Source: DASQEH01 sp038239485 (lineage in GTDB: Bacteria; Actinomycetota; Actinomycetes; Propionibacteriales; Nocardioidaceae). Taken from it: DNA of 28,352 nucleotides. Location: assembly GCA_038239485.1 (NCBI GenBank), contig JBBSET010000049.1:1-28352 (forward strand), written 5' to 3'. Below are positions 21,770-28,352 of this stretch, one piece after another. The notes under the pieces are model-generated. The model was not told the DNA's origin. It made no database searches and was given only the letters and a program-made list of their open reading frames with translations. The position numbers and the translations under genes are program-made. The stretch's first letter is position 1; each line of letters starts with the position of its first letter.

Positions 21770-22764
21770 TGCCCGGAAACAGCAAGCGGCAGGGCGCGAT
21801 CCGCAAACGCCAGGGCGGCAACCCGACCGCGGGCTCCGGCGGTCGACGCCGCAAGGCGCTCCAGGGCAGGGGTCCGACGCCCAAGGCGGCCGAGCGCGAC
21901 AGCCACAAGGCCCGTGACACCTCGCGCGTCGTCGACAAGCAGCCCCGGGGCTCGGGCGGGTCCGGCCGTGTCGGTGGGTCGGGTCGCTCCGGCCGGTCCG
22001 ACCGCTCCGCTGCGGCGACGTCGGAGTGGGTGGCGGGCCGCAACGCGGTGGTGGAGGCCCTGCAGGCCAAGGTGCCCGTGACCACGATGTACGTCGCCGA
22101 GCAGGCCGAGCGTGACGACCGGCTGCGCGACGCCTTCCGGATGGCCGCTGATCGCGGCATCGCGATGCTCGAGGTGAGCAGGTACGAGTTGGACCGCCTG
22201 ACCGACCGTGCGGTCCACCAGGGCCTGGCCCTGAAGGTTCCCGCCTACACCTACGCCGACCCGCACGACCTGGTCGAGCTGGCCGCCGACGCCGGTGACG
22301 AGCCGCTGCTGGTTGCCCTTGACTCCGTGACCGACCCCCGGAACCTCGGCGCGGTCGTCCGGTCAGCGGCCGCCTTCGGGGTCCATGGAGTCGTGCTGCC
22401 TGAGCGTCGTGCGGCGGGTATGACGGCCAGCGCCTGGAAGACCTCGGCCGGGGCGGCTGCGCGGGTTCCGGTGGCGAGGGCCACCAACCTCACCCGTCAG
22501 CTGCTGGAGTACAAGGACGAGGGGCTGACCGTGGTCGGTCTCGACACCGAGGGGACGGTCGACATCGGCGCGCTCGACGTGGCCGCCGAGCCGATGATCC
22601 TTGTCATCGGCAGCGAGGGCAAGGGCCTCTCGAGGCTGGTGCGTGAGACGTGCGACATCCTGGTCCGGATCCCGATGGCGGCGACGTCGGAGTCCCTCAA
22701 CGCCGGCGTGGCGGCCGGCATCGCGTTGTACGAGATCGACCGCCGGCGCCACGCCCGGACCTGA
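21769..22764 (+). CDS. rlmB: 23S rRNA (guanosine-2'-O)-methyltransferase RlmB (TrmH/SpoU family)
   Basis: RlmB methylates the ribose of a guanosine in domain V of 23S rRNA. The 331-residue protein begins with about 80 basic, Gly/Ser/Arg-rich residues, common in actinobacterial RlmB. A substrate-binding domain follows (WVAGRNAVVEALQA, HQGLALKVPAY), then the knotted SpoU methyltransferase with motif 1 (LDSVTDPRNLGAVVRSAAAF), motif 2 (ILVIGSEGKGLSRLV) and motif 3 (IPMAATSESLNAGVAAGIAL). It overlaps cysS by 1 nt (TGATG); cysS-rlmB is a conserved pair. Confidence 0.95.
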   Translation: MPGNSKRQGAIRKRQGGNPTAGSGGRRRKALQGRGPTPKAAERDSHKARDTSRVVDKQPRGSGGSGRVGGSGRSGRSDRSAAATSEWVAGRNAVVEALQAKVPVTTMYVAEQAERDDRLRDAFRMAADRGIAMLEVSRYELDRLTDRAVHQGLALKVPAYTYADPHDLVELAADAGDEPLLVALDSVTDPRNLGAVVRSAAAFGVHGVVLPERRAAGMTASAWKTSAGAAARVPVARATNLTRQLLEYKDEGLTVVGLDTEGTVDIGALDVAAEPMILVIGSEGKGLSRLVRETCDILVRIPMAATSESLNAGVAAGIALYEIDRRRHART

Positions 22765-22797
22765 GTCGAGACCGGCAGCAACCACGAAGGAGCCACG

Positions 22798-23952
22798 ATG
22801 ACCGTCGACCGGCTGGTCCCGACACCCGAGGCCGCCGACCTGATCGAGCTGGTCCGGGACATCTGCGCGGAGAAGCTCGCGCCGAGGGTCGACCGGGCCG
22901 AGGCTGACGCTGTCTTCCCCCGCGACGTGTTCCACCTGCTCGGCGACACCGGGCTGCTGTCGCTGCCATTCGACGAGGCCGACGGCGGAGGTGGCCAGCC
23001 GCACGAGGTCTACCTGCAGGTCCTCGAGGAGATCGCGGCCGTCTGGATGAGCGTGGCGGTCGACGTGTCGGTCCATACCCTGTCCGCGTCGGCGCTCGCC
23101 CGTTTCGGGTCGCCCGGGCCGCGGGCTCGCTGGCTCCCCGGCATGATCGGCGGTGACCAGCTCGGGGCCTACGCGCTTTCTGAGGCGCAGGCCGGCTCCG
23201 ACGTGTCCGCGATCGCGGCCAAGGCGGTCAAGCAGGGCGACAAGTATGTCGTCAACGGAACGAAGGCGTGGATCAGCCACGGGCCGCACGCCGACTTCTG
23301 GCTGCTGTTCGCCCGTACATCGCCCGACCCGAAGGGTGGCCTGTCGGCCTTCCACGTCCCGGCGGGGACGCCGGGAGTCAGCTTCGGTGCGCCCGAGAAG
23401 AAGATGGGCATGGGCGCGTCGACCACCACCCAGCTGATCTTCGACGACGTCAGGCTGAACGCCGACCATCTCATCGGCGACGAGGGTCACGGGATGACGA
23501 TCGCGTTGTCGGCCCTCGACAGCGGTCGGCTCGGCATCGCCGCATGTGCGACCGGACTGGCCCAGGCTGCGCTGGACCTGGCGACCGGGTATGCCACCGA
23601 GCGGCATCAGTTCGGCCAGCCGATCGCGCAGTTCCAAGGCTTGCAGTTCCTGCTCGCCGACATGGCCGCCGCGGTCGAGTCGGCACGGGCGACCTACCTG
23701 CTCGCCGCCCGGCTCAAGGACGCGGGTCGGCCGTTCAGCCGCCAGGCGGCGATCGCGAAGCTGGTCGCCTCCGATGCCGCGATGAGGGTGACCACCGACG
23801 CCGTCCAGGTCCTCGGCGGCTACGGGTACACCCGTGACTTCCCGGCGGAGCGGTTCATGCGCGAGGCGAAGGTCACCCAGATCTTTGAAGGGACGAACCA
23901 GATCCAACGGCTGGTGATCGCACGGAGCCTGCTTCGAGAGGCTCGACCTTGA
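22798..23952 (+). CDS. Acyl-CoA dehydrogenase
   Basis: This 384-residue flavoenzyme introduces a trans-2 double bond into an acyl-CoA, passing electrons to electron-transfer flavoprotein. The N-terminal helical domain is followed by the FAD/substrate signature AYALSEAQAGSDVSA, the beta domain, YATERHQFGQPIAQFQ and the C-terminal LGGYGYTRDFPAERFMREAK. Glu364 in IFEGTNQIQ is the expected catalytic base, as in short- and medium-chain enzymes. AAGGAG lies 6 nt before the ATG. It lies 33 bp after rlmB, and its last 80 bases overlap the end of the convergent DUF4032 gene. The acyl chain cannot be assigned. Confidence 0.93.
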   Translation: MTVDRLVPTPEAADLIELVRDICAEKLAPRVDRAEADAVFPRDVFHLLGDTGLLSLPFDEADGGGGQPHEVYLQVLEEIAAVWMSVAVDVSVHTLSASALARFGSPGPRARWLPGMIGGDQLGAYALSEAQAGSDVSAIAAKAVKQGDKYVVNGTKAWISHGPHADFWLLFARTSPDPKGGLSAFHVPAGTPGVSFGAPEKKMGMGASTTTQLIFDDVRLNADHLIGDEGHGMTIALSALDSGRLGIAACATGLAQAALDLATGYATERHQFGQPIAQFQGLQFLLADMAAAVESARATYLLAARLKDAGRPFSRQAAIAKLVASDAAMRVTTDAVQVLGGYGYTRDFPAERFMREAKVTQIFEGTNQIQRLVIARSLLREARP

Positions 23953-25123
23953 GCTCGTTTCGGAAGTAGTCGCGGGCGGTCTCGAACGTGTCGACCTCGT
24001 GCCCGGCCTGTTCGGACAGGTACCAGCGGTGCTCCAGGATCTCGTGGAAGATCTCAGCCGCCTCCACGGCGGCTCGCCGGTCGGTCGGGGCCATCCGCGT
24101 GATCGGCTCGAAGATCTCCGTCAGCCACTTGTGCGCCACCATCGCCGGCTCCTCGTTCTGCAGGCCGGTCGCTGCGGAGTAGGCGTCCAGGTCGTTCAGG
24201 AGCCGTCGCGCCTGGTTCTCCTCGACATCGAGGCCGGTCAGACCCTGCAACCGCCGGTGGTGATGGCCCGCGTCCACGACCTTGGGCTGGATCCGGGCTG
24301 TCGCGCCGTCCCAGTCGGTGACGATGTCGAGCTCGTCGATGTCGAAGCCGAGGTCGTTGAGCCGCTCGATGCGCAGCTGGATGCGCCACATCTCGTCGGT
24401 GGTGAAGTCCTCGACGCCGGTGAGTTCAGACCACAGGCTGTCGTACCGCTCCTGCAGGGTCTCAACGATCGGCAGCGGGTCGATCGAGTCGTCCATGAAC
24501 CCGCCCGCCTGGAGGTCGAGCATCTCGGCGAAGAGGTTGGAGGTGGCGATGTCGAGGTCGTACGCGCGTTGGCCTCTCGACAGCTCGGGGTGCAGCTCAC
24601 CGGTCTCGGCGTCGACGAGGTAGGCCGCGAACTCGCCCGCCGACCTCCGGAACAGCGTGTTGGACAACGAGCAGTCGCCCCAGAAGAACCCGTCCAGGTG
24701 CAGCTTGGTCAGCAGCACGACGAGCGCGTCGACCAGCTTCGGCATCGTGTCGGCCCGGACGCCGCGCGAGAACATCTCGCGGTACGGCATCGATGACGCC
24801 AGGTGCTGGGTGACCAGGCAGGGTTCGATCTCCTCCCCGGATGAGGTCTGCCGGCCCATCACGACGCCGACGGGCTCGACGGCCGGTACCTTGATCCGAC
24901 GCAGGTCCCTCAGCAGCCGGTACTCACGCATCGCGATAGGCTCACGTGTCTCCTTGACGGCATACACATGGTTCTCGATGCGGACGAAGCGGACGATGTG
25001 ACGCGAGATGCCGCGGGGGAGCGGGACAATGAAGTCGCCGGCCCACTGCTCGAGCGGCAGGTGCCAGGGCAGCAGCGTCACAAGTCCCGGATGCGGGTTG
25101 GTGGCGATGATCCGCAGGGCCAT
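23873..25123 (-). CDS. DUF4032 protein with a kinase-like fold
   Basis: This 416-residue protein has a conserved N-terminal domain (PGLVTLLPWHLPLEQW, VRFVRIENHVYAVKETREPI) that resembles a protein or LPS-type kinase. A Lys lies in AVKETRE, GDCSLSNTLF gives the catalytic-loop Asp/Asn and LVDAETGE the metal-binding Asp. The DUF4032 domain follows (DDLDAYSAATG, AHKWLTEIFEPI, HRWYLSEQAGHEVDTFETA). The ATG at 25123 has AAAGGA 8 nt upstream. The last 80 bases overlap acyl-CoA dehydrogenase tail to tail. No substrate is known to me; phosphotransfer is inferred from the motif only. Confidence 0.85.
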   Translation of the reverse strand: MALRIIATNPHPGLVTLLPWHLPLEQWAGDFIVPLPRGISRHIVRFVRIENHVYAVKETREPIAMREYRLLRDLRRIKVPAVEPVGVVMGRQTSSGEEIEPCLVTQHLASSMPYREMFSRGVRADTMPKLVDALVVLLTKLHLDGFFWGDCSLSNTLFRRSAGEFAAYLVDAETGELHPELSRGQRAYDLDIATSNLFAEMLDLQAGGFMDDSIDPLPIVETLQERYDSLWSELTGVEDFTTDEMWRIQLRIERLNDLGFDIDELDIVTDWDGATARIQPKVVDAGHHHRRLQGLTGLDVEENQARRLLNDLDAYSAATGLQNEEPAMVAHKWLTEIFEPITRMAPTDRRAAVEAAEIFHEILEHRWYLSEQAGHEVDTFETARDYFRNELKVEPLEAGSVRSPAVGSGSSLQRSG

Positions 25124-25164
25124 GGCGGCGATCCTTTCATCGCCTCGCGGCCGGCACCAGCGGC

Positions 25165-25635
25165 TCACTCCCGGGTGCGGCCCCGATTCTCGTCCGTGGC
25201 GAGCCAGGCAGGCCCGACGCCGCGCTCACCCTGGACGTCGTCGGGGTTGTTGAGCGCGCACACGCGCAGGCTGAGGCACCCACAGCCGATGCACCCGGTC
25301 AGCTTCGTCTTGAGCCGCTCGAGGTCGGCGATCTGGCGGTCGATCCGGGCGGTCCACGCCTGCGAGACCTTCTCCCAGTCCGACTTCGTCGGCGTCCGGT
25401 TGTTCGGCAGCGACGACAGCGCGGCGCGGATCTCGTCAAGGCTCAGCCCGACCCGTTGCGCCGCCCGGATGAATGCGACCCGGCGCAGCATGTGGCGCGC
25501 ATAGCGCCGCTGGTTGCCCGTCGTGCGGACGGAGTCGATCAGGCCGACGGACTCGTAGAAGCGAAGCGCGGATGCCGCGACCCCCGACCGGTGAGAGAGC
25601 TCACCGATCGTCAGGTGGTTCGGCATCCGCGCCAT
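25165..25635 (-). CDS. soxR: Redox-sensitive transcription activator SoxR (MerR family)
   Basis: SoxR carries a [2Fe-2S] cluster whose oxidation by redox-active compounds turns on target promoters. The 156 residues comprise a MerR-type winged helix (LTIGELSHRSGVAASALRFY, then TTGNQRRYARHMLRRV), a dimerisation helix (residues about 82-113) and the cluster motif CIGCGC-x5-C with Cys115, 118, 120 and 126. The start is ATG at 25635, with an in-frame ATG at 25626; neither has a strong ribosome site. In actinobacteria SoxR usually responds to redox-cycling small molecules. A target promoter is not obvious in the flanks. Confidence 0.95.
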   Translation of the reverse strand: MARMPNHLTIGELSHRSGVAASALRFYESVGLIDSVRTTGNQRRYARHMLRRVAFIRAAQRVGLSLDEIRAALSSLPNNRTPTKSDWEKVSQAWTARIDRQIADLERLKTKLTGCIGCGCLSLRVCALNNPDDVQGERGVGPAWLATDENRGRTRE

Positions 25636-25700
25636 GGCTGCTCTGCCTGGCTACCGGTGTCTGCCAGCGTGGTCGTCCTGCATCGACAGTCCCTGCGTGG

Positions 25701-25895
25701 CTACTTGGTGAAGGCGTCCTTGACGTCGGAGGCGGCGTCCTTCACCTTGTCGCCGGCCTGCTTCACGTTGGCCTCGCTCTGGTCGGCCTGGCCCTCGGCC
25801 TGCAGGTCCTTGTTGTCGGTTGCCTTGCCGGTGGCCTCCTTGGCCTTGCCGCCCGCCTCCTCGGCGTTGTGCTTGATCTTGTCTCCCAGTCCCAT
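25701..25895 (-). CDS. CsbD-family stress protein
   Basis: This 64-residue, very hydrophilic helical protein is made of Lys, Ala, Asp and Gly-rich repeats: KIKHNAEEAGGKAKEATGKA and AGDKVKDAASDVKDAF. It is a textbook CsbD-like protein, a family induced by general stress but without known biochemistry. AAGGAG lies 7 nt before the ATG. It lies between soxR and a cupredoxin remnant, all on the minus strand, so a stress-linked cluster is possible. Confidence 0.92.
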   Translation of the reverse strand: MGLGDKIKHNAEEAGGKAKEATGKATDNKDLQAEGQADQSEANVKQAGDKVKDAASDVKDAFTK

Positions 25896-25915
25896 CGTCT
25901 GCTCCTTCTCTCGTG

Positions 25916-26071
25916 GTGGTGCAGGTACGAGTCCTGCCAGGGACCCGTACCCCCGGTGACCGGAGTCATTCCGTCGGCTCGACCGCCGAAGACGGTCAAG
26001 GTGCCATGCATCATGTCAGCGTGCGGGTCACACTGGAAATGGTACGTACCGACACGGTCGTGCTCCCCCAC
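25916..26071 (-). pseudogene. C-terminal remnant of a cupredoxin (plastocyanin-like) gene
   Basis: The frame begins EHDRVGTYHFQCDPHADMMH and continues GTLTVFGG, the exact C-terminal signature of plastocyanin/azurin-type copper proteins: Tyr-x-Phe-x-Cys, His and Met ligands, then a Gly-Thr-Leu-x-Val strand. The first His ligand, the rest of the beta-barrel and any signal peptide are absent. Upstream the frame runs into the aminotransferase gene, and downstream it runs on into csbD without its own stop. So only about 50 residues of a protein of 100-150 remain. It looks like a deletion remnant. Confidence 0.6.
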
Positions 26072-26103
26072 TCGGCCGATGACCTGATCAGGAGACTCCG
26101 CTG

Positions 26104-27057
26104 ATGACCGCTGCCAACGGCCACGACACCGTTCACGGGACGCACGAGTACGACGACGACGACCGCAATCGCAGCGTGCTGGTCTACGTCAACGGCAGCC
26201 TAAAGCCGCGGGCGCAGGCAGTGGTATCAGTCTTCGACGCAGGCTTCGTGCTGGGCGACGGCGTCTGGGAGGGGCTGCGCATCCACTCCGGTCACCCCGC
26301 CTTCCTCGACCAGCACCTGGACCGGCTCCACGAAGGCGCCAAGGCGATCGCGATGACCATCGGTCGCAGCCGCGAGGAGCTCGCGTCGGCGATCTACGAG
26401 ACGCTCGCCGCCAACCGGATGCGCGACGGTGTCCACGTCCGGCTGATGATCACCAGGGGCGTCAAGACCACTCCTTACCAGGACCCGCGGATGACCACCG
26501 GCCCCGCCACGGTTGTCATCATCGCCGAGTACAAGGAGCCGAAACCGGAGGTGGTCCGGGTCGGCATCCGGTTGTTCACCGTCCACGTTCGTCGGCCCTA
26601 TCCCGATGTGCTGGACCCGAAGCTCAACTCGCACAGCAAGCTCACCGACATCACCGCCTGCATCCAGGCCTACACCGCCGGAGCCGACGAGGCGCTGATG
26701 CTCGACCCGCACGGCTTCGTCGCGACCTGCAACTCGACGCACTTCTTCATCGTGCGCCGCGGTGAGCTCTGGACGTCGTCGGGCGCGTACTGTCTGGGCG
26801 GGATCACCCGCGAGACCGTGCTCGCGGCGGCGCGAGACGCCGGCCTGCCTGTATACGAGAAGAGCTTCAGCCTGACCGACGTCTACGGCGCCGATGAGGC
26901 GTTCGTGACGGGTACCTTCGCCGGGTTGGTGCCGGTGCGCGAGGTCGACGGCCGGGTGGTCGGCGACGGCCGGACGCGGCCGGTCACCGACCGGCTGCGA
27001 GAGCTCTACCGGCAGGCGGTGGCTGCCGACGTATCCTCGCGCGCCGCATCGATGTGA
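26104..27057 (+). CDS. Class IV aminotransferase (branched-chain/D-amino acid type)
   Basis: This 317-residue pyridoxal-phosphate enzyme of fold type IV has a hydrophilic Asp-rich leader (1-22), then LVYVNGSLKPRAQAVVSVFD, LGDGVWEGLRIHSG and HLDRLHEGAKAIA. The lysine region DPKLNSHSKLTDITACIQA follows (Lys173 most likely binds the cofactor). GADEALMLDPHGFVATCNS and GGITRETVLAAARDAG complete the family pattern. Branched-chain aminotransferases usually have a Glu and an Asn-Tyr in the positions that are Ala-Thr and Asn-Ser here, so the substrate may differ. AGGAG lies 9 nt upstream. The stop overlaps the next gene by 4 nt. Confidence 0.88.
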   Translation: MTAANGHDTVHGTHEYDDDDRNRSVLVYVNGSLKPRAQAVVSVFDAGFVLGDGVWEGLRIHSGHPAFLDQHLDRLHEGAKAIAMTIGRSREELASAIYETLAANRMRDGVHVRLMITRGVKTTPYQDPRMTTGPATVVIIAEYKEPKPEVVRVGIRLFTVHVRRPYPDVLDPKLNSHSKLTDITACIQAYTAGADEALMLDPHGFVATCNSTHFFIVRRGELWTSSGAYCLGGITRETVLAAARDAGLPVYEKSFSLTDVYGADEAFVTGTFAGLVPVREVDGRVVGDGRTRPVTDRLRELYRQAVAADVSSRAASM

Positions 27058-27806
27058 GCGGGCCCGCCCGGCTGGCGATGTGGTCCGGCCCGCGCAACAT
27101 CTCCACCGCGCTGATGCGGTCGTGGGAGAACCGCGCCGACGCACTGGTCGTCGACGAGCCGCTGTACGCCCACTACCTCACCGTCACCGGTATCGACCAC
27201 CCCGGACGCGACGACATCATCGCGACCGGCGAGGCGGACTGGCGTGCGGTCGTCGCGGACCTGTTGGGCCCGGTGCCGAGCGGGGTCCGGGTCTGCTACC
27301 ACAAGCAGATGGCCCACCACCTCACGCCTGATGTCGAGCTGGACTGGCTGACGGGCCTGACCAACGTCCTGCTGCTGCGTGAGCCGCACGAGGTGGTGTC
27401 GTCCTACCTGCGCTCACGCGCCGAGGTGACACCCGACGACATCGGCCTGCCGCAGCAGGTCCGCCTCTACGACGAGCTGAGCCGACGCGGATCGCCGCCG
27501 CTCGTCATCGACTCATGGGACTTCCTGGCCGCGCCCGCCACCTACCTGCGCACGCTCTGCGACCTGGTGTCTGTGCCGTTCACAGAGTCGATGCTGACCT
27601 GGCCGGCCGGCAAGCGCGAGACCGACGGCGTGTGGGGGCGGTACTGGTACGACGCGGTCTGGCGCTCGACCGGGTTCAGCGTCCCAACACCCCCGGAGGT
27701 CGAGCTGCCCCCGGAGGCGGCTGCGGTCGCCGCATTCTGCCTGCCGCTGTACGAACGGCTGTGGGAGGTTCGCCTCGTGGAGTCTGAGCGCGGGCCGCTC
27801 CGGTGA
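27054..27806 (+). CDS. Sulfotransferase-like P-loop protein paired with the aminotransferase
   Basis: This 250-residue protein begins with MWSGPRNISTALMRSWENR, which matches the phosphate-binding loop of PAPS-dependent sulfotransferases. VVDEPLYAHYL and a LLLREPHEVVSSYLRSR segment follow, the latter resembling the 3'-phosphate-binding Arg/Ser region. The GTG overlaps the aminotransferase stop by 4 nt (GTGA), so the two proteins are probably made in equal amounts. I recall plant proteins that fuse a domain of this kind to a class IV aminotransferase; that should be verified. The substrate is unknown. Confidence 0.78.
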   Translation: MSGPARLAMWSGPRNISTALMRSWENRADALVVDEPLYAHYLTVTGIDHPGRDDIIATGEADWRAVVADLLGPVPSGVRVCYHKQMAHHLTPDVELDWLTGLTNVLLLREPHEVVSSYLRSRAEVTPDDIGLPQQVRLYDELSRRGSPPLVIDSWDFLAAPATYLRTLCDLVSVPFTESMLTWPAGKRETDGVWGRYWYDAVWRSTGFSVPTPPEVELPPEAAAVAAFCLPLYERLWEVRLVESERGPLR

Positions 27807-27818
27807 CCAGCCGGTCCG

Positions 27819-28352
27819 CTACTCGCGCCCGGTGAACCGGATCTCGCTGGCCCAGAACTCGGCCTCGGTCTGGCCGATGTCGTAGATCGCGTCCGCGATC
27901 TGCTCGGGCGCGAAAGCGGTACCTGACATCACCGTGCCGGCGACGGTGAGCGACATCGCTCGGATGCCATCGGGCGCGAGCGCGAGGTCCAGAGCGGTCA
28001 CCAGGTTGCGGAGGGCAGCCTTCTGCACGCCCAGTGAGGCCGCATCCCGCCATGGCCGGTCCGCCGTGGCTCCACCGGTCGCGGTGATGCGCGCACCGGC
28101 CGACATGAACGGTCTGGTGGCCCGGACTGCGGTCAGCAGGCTCGCCACCCCGAGCGCGATGTCAGACAGCAGCTCGTCGACGCTGAGGTCGATCGCGCTC
28201 TTCAGTCTGAAGGCGCTGGGATTGAAGTGCAGGTGGTGGATGGCACCGCCGTGCCCGCCGAGCCGTGCGACAGCCGTGGTGAGGGCGTCGACGTCCGTGG
28301 CGTCGACGGCGGTCCACCCAACGGTGATGCCTTCGGACTGGAGCTCCTGACC
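27819..28352 (-). CDS. Short-chain dehydrogenase-like protein, 3' part (runs off the window)
   Basis: The last 178 residues of a Rossmann-fold SDR-like protein are visible. ALTTAVARLGGHGGAIHHLHFN corresponds to the NNAG region and ASLLTAVRATRPFMSAGARI to the central helix and strand. RITATGGATADRP corresponds to the catalytic-serine strand, and LGVQKAALRNLVTALDLALAP to the YxxxK helix. In place of the catalytic Tyr there is Leu, while the Lys is kept, and the usual Ser is Gly or Thr. It may be a non-catalytic or altered SDR. The N-terminus with the cofactor loop lies beyond 28352. It converges with the sulfotransferase-like gene 12 bp away. Confidence 0.75.
   Translation of the reverse strand, partial: GQELQSEGITVGWTAVDATDVDALTTAVARLGGHGGAIHHLHFNPSAFRLKSAIDLSVDELLSDIALGVASLLTAVRATRPFMSAGARITATGGATADRPWRDAASLGVQKAALRNLVTALDLALAPDGIRAMSLTVAGTVMSGTAFAPEQIADAIYDIGQTEAEFWASEIRFTGRE

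Noticed and set aside
25913..26104. 63-codon plus-strand frame ending at the aminotransferase start
   Set aside because: The opposite strand carries a clear cupredoxin copper-site signature, and this frame has no recognisable content, so it was taken as a shadow.
1..28352. CRISPR arrays, tRNA or rRNA genes, insertion sequences, phage genes
   Set aside because: No spaced direct repeats, transposase or integrase motifs or RNA gene signatures were seen in the window.

Overview
The window comes from a high-GC Gram-positive bacterium of the Actinobacteria. Mycothiol synthesis (mshA), the RNA-polymerase-binding regulator CarD and a SenX3-RegX3 phosphate system are all present. Two gene orders known from mycobacteria and relatives are joined here: mshA - ybjN-domain gene - gpmA - (phoU) - senX3 - regX3, and lpqE-like lipoprotein - carD - ispD - ispF - cysS - rlmB. 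A degenerate IspD homologue next to carD fits Nocardioidaceae/Propionibacteriales, but that placement rests on memory of such genomes and not on a search.

Layout. 1-334: 5' end of typA/bipA (minus). 542-2376: mshA and a YbjN-domain gene. 2464-2745: a strong promoter overlapped by a LexA-like box, driving an unrecognised 55-aa protein. 2839-6347: gpmA and phoU (minus), divergent from senX3-regX3 (plus), with a PHO-box-like repeat between phoU and senX3. 6382-7687: lipoprotein and carD. 7760-8410: an IspD-like protein that has lost its catalytic residues. 8430-17888: a long minus-strand accessory block. 17997-18497: ispF. 18597-20141: membrane-anchored molybdopterin oxidoreductase. 20348-22764: cysS-rlmB. 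22798-28352: acyl-CoA dehydrogenase, DUF4032 protein, SoxR, CsbD, a cupredoxin remnant, a class IV aminotransferase paired with a sulfotransferase-like gene, and the 3' part of an atypical SDR gene. No tRNA, rRNA, CRISPR array or insertion sequence was seen.

The most interesting part is the minus-strand block that interrupts the usual carD-ispD-ispF-cysS order. In transcription order it encodes an acetoin-dehydrogenase-type E1alpha/E1beta/E2 set, a SorC-family regulator, GutM, a complete glucitol-family PTS (IIC, IIC2, IIB, IIA), a SAF-domain oxidoreductase resembling the DXR-like (DRL) family, an intact IspD and a small zinc-ribbon protein. There is no sorbitol-6-phosphate dehydrogenase. I propose, as inference, that the block handles a branched or deoxy sugar alcohol linked to the methylerythritol phosphate (MEP) pathway. 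The PTS could import 2-C-methyl-D-erythritol as its phosphate, the DRL-like enzyme could interconvert it with 1-deoxy-D-xylulose 5-phosphate (DXP), an acyloin, and the E1/E2 complex could cleave DXP to acetyl-CoA and glyceraldehyde 3-phosphate. IspD could instead draw the same intermediate into isoprenoid synthesis.

Tight coupling (1- to 4-nt stop/start overlaps) links mshA-ybjN, senX3-regX3, ispD-zinc ribbon, IIB-IIA, IIC-IIC2, sorC-gutM, E1alpha-E1beta-E2, cysS-rlmB and aminotransferase-sulfotransferase. senX3, phoU and cysS look leaderless: each has a TANNNT hexamer exactly 6 nt before its start codon.
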